64,000 bases of DNA, taken from positions 868,001 through 932,000 of the forward strand of contig OZ004583.1 of NCBI GenBank assembly GCA_963924555.1, given 5' to 3'. Origin of the DNA: Crambe crambe (lineage: Eukaryota > Porifera > Demospongiae > Poecilosclerida > Crambeidae). Position numbers and translations under genes: made by a program. Positions 9,870 through 20,120 of the stretch are shown in pieces (position 1 is the first letter of the stretch; each line of letters opens with the position of its first letter). A model generated the notes under the pieces. It was not told where the DNA came from. It saw only the letters and a program-made list of their open reading frames with translations, and did not search any database.

Positions 9870-12800
9870 CTACAAGTCATGCAGGCAGACGTCCTCCAGA
9901 TCAGCTGGTCTTTTGGGATAGTGGGTATTGAAGAGGTCATCCTCAAAGATGTCCTCACTCTCTGGATTGTTGTCTGCAATTTCCTGCAACACACTATGGT
10001 TTTTCAACCTGCGACTTCTCTTGTGAGGCATCTTGACACAGATCCACTTCACAGTGGTCGATTTTTCACATAGGTGATCACCTATTAATAAATCGCTGGC
10101 TTCATATAAGCCACATTCTCGAGAGCGGAGGGCTCTCACACCAAAGCTCCACAAACGACTGTAGACACTCTTGTTATCACTTACCTCATTCCATACTTCC
10201 TGCAAGGTGCTTCTTTCAGCTTTGGTAACATAGGCAGTGACATAATAGCTGAGAGCCAAGGAGGACTCGGCCACAAACTGTATGTCAATGTTAGCCTTCC
10301 ACAGCAACAAAAGAAGGGGATTATAATCATTCACCCTTGTCTCGGACTCTGTCCGTGGGAGCTGATAAATTTTTTGGCGCTTTTTGAGCTTTTCTTCCAC
10401 ACAATGTAGCACTGCATTTTCACAGGGCTCACGAGGAAAATTGAATTTGCAAGTGGTTGTATAGATAGAACCACGCTTGACTCGTCGTCTGCAATAAGCA
10501 CTGCACTTGTGCATTTGGTATCTCGTGACCAGTGAATTCAGTTCAGGATTACTTTCCTTTTCTGGGATGTGGCAAGTAATTCTTTCCTGAATCCAGGCCA
10601 GGATTTTGTCTGGATCGTCCTTACCAATCACAGGTGCATCACGTATCCACAAAAGTACGTGGAAATGGGGAGCACCACGTGCTTGGTACTCTTTTTTCCA
10701 AAAGTAATGGTCTACACAGCCCAAAACCTCACCTTTGATCAACACTTTTTGGAAGAAAGCATGAAATTTGTGCGAAAACTGCCTAGAGACAGAAACAGGG
10801 TCCTCTGTGCATAGCTTTCCTATATTGTAACTATCAGACACATCATTCAAAGACCTGAGATAGCTTACAATGTCATAAGATTCATACTCGGCACAGCTGA
10901 ATGTGAGGAAGAGAGTTGGTGAACCGTATTCGCGTACCATACACCTCAGATCACTCTGCCGCACATACCAATACTGCTTTGTGCCACGGACTGACTGAAG
11001 CATAGTGGATAAATTGGATTCCAGGTGTTCGTCATTTGCTCCCACCTTGTCCAATAAGTTGCCAACGGTCATTGAGTGTGATTTTGAAGATTTCAGTAGG
11101 TTGTAAACACCCGCTGAAATTTCCCTCATTTCTTTCTGCCAAAGCAAGTAAAATATGTAGCGAGGCTCCTTTCTGAATCGAGGGTCTTTATTAAAGAGGC
11201 GGGACTTTATATATTCGCTGTGGGAAATTTTCACACTGCGAGGGTGATACTTTCCAAACTTTCCATCTGGGAAAAGTGTTGGAAAACACATAACATCAAG
11301 GAACTTTTGACGATTGTCTAAAGGTTCCTCCTCAACGTGCAAAAGCTTATACTGTTCTATGTCAGAATCAGTATTCAGCTTGTTGTTCAAATTTCTTATC
11401 GTGTAACATTGCAATCCAGATATGTCATTATCTGAAGCTTTCTCAAGCATAGTGCTAGAAGCGTTACTTACTACTTCTACGACTTCCTTGAGTGTTGTGT
11501 CTAGAGAACTGTCATCTACGTCTTTGTAAAGCCAGTTGATTTGTCTGAGCTTCTCTACAGCTCCCTTGATATCTTTGACATTCACAAGGCTGCGCCACAC
11601 CATTTTGTTGGTGGTAGGCTTACCATTGACTATGATATAGAGTTCAGGACTGGCTAGAGATGTAACTGGATGGTTAACCTGATCTAAAGTCTCTAGGGTC
11701 TTTCCCAGAGGCAAAGGAAGGAAGAACATTGTACCCTTGCATGCCTGTAATGAGTTGTATGTGGGTACTTTATTTGTGTAAGTGCCTAACCTAACAACAG
11801 TTTGATAACTTTTGGCACGTTGAATGAACTGCTTACTCAAGCAATCCAAATTTTTCAGCTCTTCTGGAATGGGAACCACCTCTAAACCATTGAGCACACA
11901 GCGTGGTGGCATTTTATCATGTTTCATACTAGATTTACAGTAGTTGCACATGAAATGTGTCTCATCTGCAGCTTGTTTGTTGTCTCTTAGCATGAACTGT
12001 TTCAGCGCAGGCCACACAGTGTCTCCCAATCTATTTGAGAAATTAACTTTGGTTACATTTCTGCGCTGATGTAGCTGCTGACAACTACAGCATGGATTTT
12101 GAGGATAGTCCTCAACTGCCTTTTGATACTCAGCTATTAGCCCAGCATGAGTGATCTGAAGATGCAATTCTAGATCTCTCCTTCTCAGGACTGAGTGTGC
12201 TGTTTCAGTAAGCTCATGAGTTGTTTCCACGTCATTACTCAAAAGAGAGTCAAAATCACCATCTAAATTGTTCATTAGAAAGGCAAAGTCACCAGACTTG
12301 AGTGCTTCATCAAGCTTAGATACGCTGCGCAGGCTATTAATAGCTACATACACAGCACGTATTAAAGAACGCAAAATAGGATAATGGGTGGCAGCTGATC
12401 TCAAAATCCTAAGTCTGCTTTTGCATTCTGTACCCATGTAACAAAGCAAGCTGTGCCCTTTAAGTTCTCTAGATTGACCACTTACAGCCTTACTATAATG
12501 GTAGTTTGGACAACTACCATCAATATTGTCCAAAACTCGTGACAGTTCATGAATCGGGTTCTCAAACTCTGACTTAAGATCAAGTATACTGCTCACTTCT
12601 GACTCAGTGAGAGGTTTGCACTTTGAACTACATTTCCATGTATGTGCATGTGGGATATTACTACTCTCAGAAACATTCTCTTCTTGCCTACATATCCCAC
12701 TTTGGTCTATAGTCAAAATATCAGGTCTTTTTACAAAGAGGTATGCAGAATCATAGAAGTAGGGCTCACTGTGAGCCGAGTGCAAACCCTCACCAAAGTC

Positions 12801-13757
12801 TGCCCTTCCTTTGATCTTAAGTCCATTTATATATCTGACAGCTTTGAGCAAGGCACCAACATATTGCTTGCGTATCTGTATAGCTTTGCATACTACTCTC
12901 TGCGCTGCCAGATTAGAAATTGCAGTCTTGCGATTGCCTTTTGAAATCTTATTGCATGCACAGGTATGCTCCTTTTCAAAAGTGTCTATTAGGTTAGACA
13001 ACAATCCAGTATTGCGCATCAGATTTTTCTTTATCTTGTGCACATAAAAGAGTTTAGTCAGTGGCTTTGGTTCTGCTAATTCATACTTCCGTCTCTCATT
13101 AGCACAAATGTAGCCCCTGTTCTTAGCATAGTATTGCCTTGGTCTTTTAATAACAGCTTTTGCCTTCTTTGAATATCCAGCTTGAGCAGCAACTTTCCTT
13201 GATTCAGAGTTGGATCTATAGTAGGCATGATTAGCTGCTTTGATTTTGTCACTGTTATGTTGGTATCTTTTTCTCTTCAGAGAGCAGAGATGGTCTTTAT
13301 TTTTTTGATAATGAGCATTCAGTTTAGATTTAATGGAAATTTCATGCTTTTGGTTGTATTCTTTCATTTTATATTTGAGGGCATCCTGATTCTTTTCATA
13401 ATACTGTTTAGATTTTAATTTGATGTCATCTTTGTTCTTTTCATAATATTTGTTGAATTCAGATTTCCTAGCATCTTTGTTCTTTTCATAATGTAGTTTA
13501 AATTTAGATTTCATGGCGTCTTTGTTTTTTTCATAATTTTGCTTAGATCTAGATTTTGCAGCATCTTTGTTCTTTTCATAATTTTGTTTAGACTTAGATT
13601 TTATGGCATCTTTGTTCTTTTCATAATTGTGTTTAGATTTTGATTTCATGGTATCCCTGTGTTTATCATGGTACTGTTTCATTGTGGACTTTTCTGCAGC
13701 TTTATTCATTTCATACCTCTTTTTTCGCTGTGCCCTCTTTTTTTTTGCTGAAGCCAT
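9870..13757 (-). CDS. Helitron Rep (HUH endonuclease) half, 1,295 codons
   Basis: This is the replication-initiator half of a Helitron transposase, which nicks and joins DNA during rolling-circle transposition. Residues 1-230 are a very basic, repetitive leader with about nine copies of a motif like KNKDAMKSKSKQNYE. The middle (about 570-740) has paired CxxC motifs (CCSCQQ, CNYCKSS) and a DUF6570-like region. The Helitron N-terminal domain follows. The metal-binding HUH motif is PHFHVLLW (His1031, His1033) and the two-tyrosine site is YYVTAYVTK (about 1171-1176), both intact. The frame ends LEDVCLHDL then TAG. In related proteins the next residues would be VANYDWY, which lie one base away in the helicase frame. 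Start chosen: the first ATG, MASAKKKRAQRK, after an AT-rich leader. A single protein of roughly 2,380 residues with the downstream frame was probably the ancestral state. Confidence 0.85.
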   Translation of the reverse strand: MASAKKKRAQRKKRYEMNKAAEKSTMKQYHDKHRDTMKSKSKHNYEKNKDAIKSKSKQNYEKNKDAAKSRSKQNYEKNKDAMKSKFKLHYEKNKDARKSEFNKYYEKNKDDIKLKSKQYYEKNQDALKYKMKEYNQKHEISIKSKLNAHYQKNKDHLCSLKRKRYQHNSDKIKAANHAYYRSNSESRKVAAQAGYSKKAKAVIKRPRQYYAKNRGYICANERRKYELAEPKPLTKLFYVHKIKKNLMRNTGLLSNLIDTFEKEHTCACNKISKGNRKTAISNLAAQRVVCKAIQIRKQYVGALLKAVRYINGLKIKGRADFGEGLHSAHSEPYFYDSAYLFVKRPDILTIDQSGICRQEENVSESSNIPHAHTWKCSSKCKPLTESEVSSILDLKSEFENPIHELSRVLDNIDGSCPNYHYSKAVSGQSRELKGHSLLCYMGTECKSRLRILRSAATHYPILRSLIRAVYVAINSLRSVSKLDEALKSGDFAFLMNNLDGDFDSLLSNDVETTHELTETAHSVLRRRDLELHLQITHAGLIAEYQKAVEDYPQNPCCSCQQLHQRRNVTKVNFSNRLGDTVWPALKQFMLRDNKQAADETHFMCNYCKSSMKHDKMPPRCVLNGLEVVPIPEELKNLDCLSKQFIQRAKSYQTVVRLGTYTNKVPTYNSLQACKGTMFFLPLPLGKTLETLDQVNHPVTSLASPELYIIVNGKPTTNKMVWRSLVNVKDIKGAVEKLRQINWLYKDVDDSSLDTTLKEVVEVVSNASSTMLEKASDNDISGLQCYTIRNLNNKLNTDSDIEQYKLLHVEEEPLDNRQKFLDVMCFPTLFPDGKFGKYHPRSVKISHSEYIKSRLFNKDPRFRKEPRYIFYLLWQKEMREISAGVYNLLKSSKSHSMTVGNLLDKVGANDEHLESNLSTMLQSVRGTKQYWYVRQSDLRCMVREYGSPTLFLTFSCAEYESYDIVSYLRSLNDVSDSYNIGKLCTEDPVSVSRQFSHKFHAFFQKVLIKGEVLGCVDHYFWKKEYQARGAPHFHVLLWIRDAPVIGKDDPDKILAWIQERITCHIPEKESNPELNSLVTRYQMHKCSAYCRRRVKRGSIYTTTCKFNFPREPCENAVLHCVEEKLKKRQKIYQLPRTESETRVNDYNPLLLLLWKANIDIQFVAESSLALSYYVTAYVTKAERSTLQEVWNEVSDNKSVYSRLWSFGVRALRSRECGLYEASDLLIGDHLCEKSTTVKWICVKMPHKRSRRLKNHSVLQEIADNNPESEDIFEDDLFNTHYPKRPADLEDVCLHDL

Positions 13758-14640
13758 AGTAATTATTAGTGTAGACAGATGTATAGGTTGTTTTTTTTAA
13801 TTATGTTATTTATCCAATATATATAGAGTAGTAGATAAAATTAATATGCCAATAAAATAATAATTAATAATAATAATATGCTGTATACTGTAGCTGAGTA
13901 TTACACTACAGCTAGCATTAAATACAAGTTTACAGAGCTAGCAATTTGCTGTAGCTAACTATTCAGCTAAGTGATAAGAGCTACAAAGGTAGCTGGTTAA
14001 CACTAAGTAGTTGGCTAGCTCAGTATAAAGTTGACTTTTAACCAACTTTAATTTTGGTAAGATTTACCTAGGTATTTAGCTAGCTAGTTAGTTAGCTAGC
14101 AAAAATAGCTATAACAATAGCTAATAAAAGAATAACAATAACTTATCTCGAGGACTTTGAAGAATAGCAAGTAGCTAGTTTAGCTCAGACGGTATCGATC
14201 CGGACGGTAGATTTTAGTCATGGTAACTGTACGTACGCATGCGCAATCTATTTAAGTTTAATGGCTGATTAGCTGTATAACTGTACTAAGGAAGCGGCTT
14301 TTTTTTCTGAGTGAACTAGAGGCTAAACTGATGGGATGTGGACCTGGTCCGAGTAAAATGGTACAAATTCATATATAGAAGATGGCCAAAGCGCGGCCCA
14401 ATTTTACTCCAGATCGTGCCATTATGAAGAATATGATGATGATTAAGAACCTGAAGAATAAGAAATCATGAAAAAGTGCGCTACTACTGTTTCTCCGTGT
14501 TGAGTATTTCAGCCTCCAAAATTCTCCTGCATGATAAGAATGTGCATAAAAGACAGGGTGAGCAGTTATAGCAGCTACAACTTACTGTTTTCTGAGAAAA
14601 TCCAACTTCATTTTGTATTAGTCCTATGGAGGGTCATAGG
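13758..14640. other. AT-rich leader upstream of the Helitron frame, no gene
   Basis: The 5' flank of the minus-strand Helitron frame. It is rich in GCTAGC/TAGCTA words and short ATT runs. The only structure I see is at 14,555-14,640, an inverted match to 5,895-5,980. Confidence 0.4.
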
Positions 14641-14653
14641 TCATCCCTACATA

Positions 14654-15092
14654 GAGAGCGCTACCGCGCTCTCTGATATTATTGGTGTTGATTATAAATA
14701 TATAAACCTATAAAATAAAATGTTGACTACTAACTTATCATTCTCCAAACCCTATACCCCCTCATACAATATGAAATCTTACTGTGCTATCAGAGAGTGC
14801 GTTAGCACTCTCTGATAGCACAGTAAGATGGCAGGTCAAAGGTCATTAAGACTGTATAAACTTAAGATGGCAGGTCAAAGGTCATTAAGACTGTATAAAC
14901 TTAAAACTCTTCTTTCTCTTCTACCCTTACTCTACAGGTTCTCACAAGTCCTGGCCCTATCCCTACATCTACACAGAAGACAGGACAATGTTCAATCTAA
15001 AATTCATTCTATAACATTTCAAAAAAACGATTTCAAAAATAGACTTTTGTTCTATTATTAACATAATCAGAGAGTGCGCTAGCACTCTCTAA
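14654..15092. repeat. Cluster of small hairpins and a tandem duplication
   Basis: Three short palindromes built on AGAGAG(T/C)GC...GC(A/G)CTCTCT occur at about 14,654-14,676, 14,789-14,820 and 15,066-15,090. Between them a unit of about 40 bp (GATGGCAGGTCAAAGGTCAT then AAGACTGTATAAAC) is directly repeated at about 14,826-14,904 and recurs in diverged form near 15,100-15,132. They look like ends of small related DNA elements. I could not define target duplications. Confidence 0.5.
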
Positions 15093-15479
15093 GTAGGGAT
15101 GGCAGATCAAAGGTCATAAGACTGTATAAACTAAAAACTCTTCTTTCTCTTCTATCCTTACTCTACAGGTTCTCAGAAGGCTACAGTGAATTATTATATC
15201 TACAAAAGAAGAGAGGAGAATGTTCAAAAACCAAGAATTCATTCGCTAACATAAGAAAAAAACGAGTTCTAAAATTGACTTTTGTTCTTTTTCTTTATAA
15301 TAATAATAATAAGATCGACGTACCGACTTACTGGCTATAGTCATCAAAATTCTGCTTTGGCCATCTGTTAGAGCGGCACCTAGAGGCTGATCTTTTACTA
15401 TTAGTTTTGACTAAAGCGCTACTTCACAAATCAGCGATATCGATAGCACTCGGCTAATCTTTCTACGCCATTTTGAAAC

Positions 15480-15530
15480 GCACGTCGGTAGGGGGCGGAG
15501 CGTGTGGGCGGGGCCACGTATAAGTGCTAC
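15480..15530 (+). promoter_or_regulatory. GC-rich promoter-like patch with TATA-like box
   Basis: Two GC-box-like words (GGGGGCGGAG, GTGGGCGGGGCC) sit in AT-rich surroundings, followed by CGTATAAGTG near 15,515-15,525. An ATG opening a signal-peptide-like frame lies about 75 bp downstream at 15,594. The function is inferred from composition and spacing only. Confidence 0.35.
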
Positions 15531-15593
15531 AGTGCAGTTCAGTAGCTCTAGATCTTCAGTTTAATCGTTTAGCTAGCTATTTATTCTTATCTG

Positions 15594-16039
15594 ATGATCT
15601 TTCTGACACTCCTTGCTGCATTGCAGTACAGATGCTCATCCTATAGTAGTATTATAGTAGTGATACCGGATGCTATGGTGGGCGGGGTCAATTTTTTATA
15701 CGTAAAAATAATACTGCAGGACGGCACCAAAAGTGACCAAGATATAACCTGGCTGCGAAGGTCCAGATCCAAAGAAATCCAGGAAAAAAACATATCAACA
15801 GAATCCTAATATTCTAGAGAATCTAACTGTGACAGTTTCTTTTAGATAGAGTGCTAAATTTAGATTTGATGTTCAAAAACATATTTAAATTTCGATTTTC
15901 TTATGATATAACACTTGAACAGGTCATGAAACCATATTTTTTGGAAACTGCATCAAAAACTGATCCTGGTACCTTGGATAACTTCTTGTATCAAGCGGAA
16001 AAGAAGGCACGCAAGAAGGATAAGGCATTCAACTTATAA
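15594..16039 (+). CDS. Possible small secreted protein gene, unrecognised
   Basis: I do not recognise this gene. The frame from 15,594 starts MIFLTLLAALQYRCSS, which resembles a short signal peptide, and runs 71 codons. A second frame at 15,851-16,039 encodes a plausible soluble tail (FRFSYDITLEQVMKPYF ... KKARKKDKAFNL) and is preceded by a good acceptor (TTTCTTTTAG near 15,845). The two are in different frames, so an intron between them is likely, but I see no clear donor. The upstream GC-rich, TATA-like patch supports a promoter. Both pieces could be chance open frames. The coordinates span both candidate exons. Confidence 0.3.
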
Positions 16040-16689
16040 CTGATGGGTCAAAGTTCATGACCTCAACCCTTTCCCACTTAATTTGAATCTGTGCTGCCTC
16101 AGGTGAATAGCCTAACCCCCCTCACCCCCATAGTACATATTTTAATGTAAAATAAAAGTGATGAAAAATGCTTGAATTCTGAATCAATCTCTGAACAACA
16201 TAAATCAGTTCTGGCTGTGGAGTAATGCTGCAGTCTGTTCCTTAATAACAGCAAAGCTCCCAGATCCTGTACATGACTTTGAACATCAATCACTGTCCAC
16301 TGCAAAGCTTGGCAGCATAAATTGCAGACTTAATGCCACAAATTCTAAAATATAGCAAAGCCGTAATACAGTAAATTTGAAATGAGCAATCAAAAACATG
16401 TTTTACATGGGGAGGGTAGGTCTACTGAAGTTCCTAACTTTGTTAATGTTGTGTACATTCAAAATAGAGACAGACTCTAGGACAACAATTGTACAACAGT
16501 TCCTACTAGTCTGGTGTTATCCAGACTACATGGCCTATTTTTTAAAATTTACCCTTAGTTCTATAGTCATTTTCTTACTCTTCCATATGAACTTTGTTTG
16601 AAGAAAATCCATCTAGTAGATCCTAAGATACGAGCAAAAGATTGCAGTACTATTAGCCATAATGACCTTTAACCTACTTTGGAAAGGTG

Positions 16690-16805
16690 CCGTTTTCTTA
16701 ATTAAAAGAAAGTAACATTTTCCTGTACAATTTCAATTGTAAAATGGCCGTTTTCTTAATTAAAAGAAAGTAAAATTTTCCTGTACAATTTCAATTGTAA
16801 AATGT
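16690..16805. repeat. Two-copy tandem repeat, 58-bp unit
   Basis: A unit starting CCGTTTTCTTAATTAAAAGA repeats after 58 bp with a single clear difference (AACATTTT versus AAAATTTT). It includes the inner palindrome ACAATTTCAATTGT. Confidence 0.8.
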
Positions 16806-17341
16806 TACGTATCTCTGCTTCTACTGGATGGATTTTTATCGGATAAAGTTTATCTGGCTGAGGAAAAAGAGCTTAATATTTTTAAGAAATGAATTTATAG
16901 TTTCATAGTATTTTTAAAAATAGCCCGGTATCACTAATTATAGCCAGTACTTGGCTGTAGTGTAGTCAGCTCACTTTACCATGCCATGCATATGTCATTT
17001 ACATTGCTGTTGCTGTAAAGTTTTACATTAAATAATACACAAACTTAAATAGCTAAATACATTCTTCCAGAGACTGTGTATGTGCCTACAGAAGAAAAAA
17101 GATAGGTTCATATAGAGCTGGCTTTGTATAGACTATAGTACTGTACCGTAGCCTCATGTCAAATATTAATAATCACTGCATACTCTCAGTTCAAGTGACG
17201 ATCAATACTGCCACCCTCAATTCTTTATTTACACAAACTTACTTTCAACTTCAAACACTAAAAAAAAGGATAGAAAAAAGTGAGCGCAAAAAATTTCTTC
17301 TAAATAAAAAGTTAAGTAGGGATAGCCTAAATCTAACTGGG

Positions 17342-17466
17342 CTGTATAATGTACTGCAGTCTCATATGAAAATAATCCCTACTTTTACAACGGCCCATAG
17401 CTAACTATAGGCAGTGAATGTAAATGTAGGGATTGTTTTCATATGAGGCTGCAGTACATTATACAG
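17342..17466. repeat. Inverted repeat (arms of about 45 bp), MITE-like
   Basis: CTGTATAATGTACTGCAG at 17,342 is mirrored by CTGCAGTACATTATACAG ending at 17,466, and the arms continue inward to GTAGGGATT. The GTAGGGAT word is shared with the TA-flanked elements at 4,617 and 22,648. No target duplication was identified. Confidence 0.65.
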
Positions 17467-17812
17467 ACTTCAAATTAGAGTAGGTAGGTAGGGAAATATT
17501 TAATTTAACAATAAAATTTCTGGTACTTTGAATGAGAAAAACACATTTAGCAGGTGCATGCTAGCCTTTTGCTGCTTTTAATGAAATCATTATAGAGATA
17601 ACACTCAGAAAAAGTACAGAATATTTTTTTGACACAAATTCAGACGAGTGTTCTTTGGAAGCTTGGAACCACACCACTTTTTGTACTGGGCATGCTCAGT
17701 AGTTTAAATTAAATTTTATTATTGGTCAAAAAATGGGTAGGTAGGAGGACACCAAACCAATGATTTATTAGTGATGGCCTAATAAACTGAACTTCATTTT
17801 TATTTTTTTAAG

Positions 17813-20055
17813 ATTCTGCTACAGAGATAGAGCAGTACAGCATGACTGGAGATCCAACTGGCTCCCCTCTCAAGGGGTCCACTACTGAATCTCTAAGTAC
17901 CCAAAAGTCTGCCAAAACCCAAGGGTCTGATTTCTCTTCAGAGTTTGGTACCACTCCCAAACTCCCAAAGTCTAATACCACTGCTGAACCCCCAAAGTCC
18001 ACTGAACCCCCAGATCCTGTTCTCTCTTCTGGTCCCACTGCCAAATCCTCGAAGTCAAGTGGTGATAAATCATCCAACATTAAAACAGGTAGTTGACCCC
18101 ATTTAAATGTGAAAGTTATTCACTCTATTCAATCTTAACTCAGTATAACCAGACCATTATCCCAGCAAGAAGGAGCAAGCTAAGCTCAACAAGCCATCTG
18201 AGGAGGAAGAAGATAGTGGGAAGGAAGAGGTTAGCAAAAAGGAATGAGATGGTGAGAAGGAAGAACCTAAAGAAGATAATGAGAAGGAAGAGGTTAGCAA
18301 GCAGGAGCAAGATGGCGAGAAGGAAGAAGCTAAAGAAGATGGGAAGAAGAAACGAGATGGCGGAAAGGAAGATGATAATGGAAAGAAAGAAGGTAGTGAG
18401 AAGGAAGAGGTTAGCAAGAAGGAGCAAGATGGCGAGAAGGAAGATGCTAAAGAAGATAGGAAGAAGAAACGAGATAGCGAGAAGGAAGACGATAATGGAA
18501 AGAAAAAAGGTAGTGGGAAGAAAAAGGTGAACAAGAAGGAAGATGATAATGGGAAGAAAGAAGGTAGCAAGAAGGAAGATGATGAGGATGATACCAGGGA
18601 TGAGAACAATGAGAAAGATGCAGGACGTAATGTTGGAGAAAAAAATGCAGAACCAGGAGTGCTTGAAATCTCAAAGATTATAAAAGTATTTATGTTCAGG
18701 GGCGGATCCAGGGATTTCGAAAGGAGGGGGCATTTTAGATCCGCCTGTAAGCGCGGAGAAAATTTTCAAAGACCACACCCACTTTTAATTAGAAACGCCC
18801 ACTTTAATAGGAAAAACAAACCTGGCTGCAGCGAAGGTTAGCTAGTTAAGCTACTGCAACTTACACCGTGCCTAGCTGCAGGAGTGAAGGTTAGCTAGTT
18901 AGCTACCATGCCTGGCTGCAGGAGCGAAGGTTAGCTAGTCAAGCTACAACTTGCTATAAAAGGGGGGGGGGGGCAGCTGCCCCCAATGCCACTCCCTTGG
19001 ATCCGCCCCTGATGTTATTGTGTGGCAATCCTTCTAGTACTGATAGGTAAGCAAAGATTACTGTAATTGTACACACTTTTGATGGTTGTCCAAGAATTCA
19101 GGATGGTTGGCCATAATTATAAGGAATGCAGAAATATCAGTTGTGTAAACCATAGAACATAATTGTAGCCACCTGTTGACACCAACGTGTAATGGAATGA
19201 TATAACCATCGAACATGTAGCCACTTGATTTATATACCAATCCCACAGGTCTAATTTATGTGCTCTCACATGATAAGACTGAACTAATACCTTTGCCACA
19301 AGGGGGTTCACCATCAAAACCAGAAATAGCATTTATCGAGAAATCATGGATGAAGGATCAAGAAAAGAAACCGATAAAGAAATTAAATGTTTTTGTGACA
19401 GGAAAATCAGGAACTGGCTCTGATAGGAACGCTATTCAATGAAGAGTTTGAGAGAGGGGAAATGTTGGAGAGTGATGACTATGTTGCTAATATTAACACA
19501 CGTACTTTGAACATTAATGGAGTATCAGTGACAGTGACAGTATGGGACTCTCCCGAGTATGAAGCAGGTTCAAAGGCGATGAATTACTTGAATGAACTAA
19601 CGAATGAAAATCATATGGTAGATTTAGTGATATGCACCATAAAAGTGGATGATACGCGGATCAGGCCGGAAGATACAGACTTGATTAAGAAGTTTTCAAA
19701 AACGTTCAGCAGAAACATGTGGAGAAGAACGATATTTGTGCTTACCTTTGCAAATAAAATCACCTTTTTGAATGAAGATCAGACGATGCATCAAAGAAGT
19801 GATCACATTAGGAAGAAACTCCAAGAATGGGAAAATAAAATACGTGAATTACTAGTTGAAGAAAATGTTCCCAATGCATTGCTGGAGGAGCTTCGTTTCA
19901 TTCCAGCTGGTCACAAGTCTGAGCCTCAACTCTTCAAGAACTGGATGGTTTTCTTATCGAAATATATGATTTTCAAAGCAAGTGATAGTAAAAGACCTGC
20001 TGTTGTTAAAGCACTCAAGCGCCACATGAACATTAATACTAAAGAAGAATTATAA
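17813..20055 (+). pseudogene. A-left: stalked, membrane-anchored AIG1-type GTPase, dead copy
   Basis: Mirror copy of the intact gene at 52,186-54,688. Exons by homology: exon 2 at 17,813-18,088 (Ser/Thr/Pro-rich), exon 3 at 18,144-19,046 (Lys/Glu-rich stalk), exon 4 at 19,249-20,055 (G domain). Exon 1 with the start codon is absent. Further damage: exon 3 opens with an in-frame TAA (18,146-18,148) where the right copy has AAA; a 315-bp transposon sits in exon 3 just before the membrane segment; 8 bp are missing between 19,418 and 19,419, which removes the Lys-Ser-Thr of the P-loop (GKSGTG then frameshift); and 9 bp are missing near 19,940. The C-terminal G-domain frame (19,462-20,055) is otherwise open and very like the right copy. 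It cannot encode a working GTPase. Confidence 0.88.
18697..19011. mobile_element. hAT-like MITE inserted in A-left exon 3
   Basis: Ends are CAGGGGCGGATCCAGGG and CCCTTGGATCCGCCCCTG, flanked by a 5-bp direct repeat ATGTT (18,692-18,696 and 19,012-19,016). The right palindrome arm (about 53,500-53,520) shows the empty site, with a single ATGTT in otherwise matching sequence. That directly demonstrates the insertion and its duplication length. The element carries an internal G-run of about 12 and a roughly 45-bp direct repeat (GAAGGTTAGCTAGT). Confidence 0.88.
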
Positions 20056-20120
20056 TTCTTATTGTGAGCTACATATTAAGCTAGACTCTAGCTAGCTATC
20101 ATAATTCTGACATAATGAAA

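Larger units (their letters stand above)
6613..13757 (-). mobile_element. Helitron (Rep/helicase type), coding region
   Basis: Two long minus-strand frames make up the Rep-helicase of a rolling-circle transposon, in the order Lys-rich N-terminal repeats, DUF6570-like region, HUH Rep domain, PIF1 helicase, OTU, OTU. The two frames meet at about 9870, where one missing base would explain the break. I could not fix the element ends. Helitrons lack long inverted repeats and target duplications, and I did not find a convincing TC start or CTRR hairpin end. The near-complete coding suggests a young copy. Confidence 0.85.
16040..17782. other. Intergenic, no gene; contains a tandem pair and a hairpin
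   Basis: No family-like coding sequence is seen. Two structures stand out and are listed separately (16,690-16,805 and 17,342-17,466). The rest is AT-rich and apparently unique. Confidence 0.45.

Noticed and set aside
18093..18609. Basic (Arg/Lys-rich) and Ser-rich frames around A-left exon 3
   Set aside because: Off-frame readings of the Lys/Glu stalk repeat.
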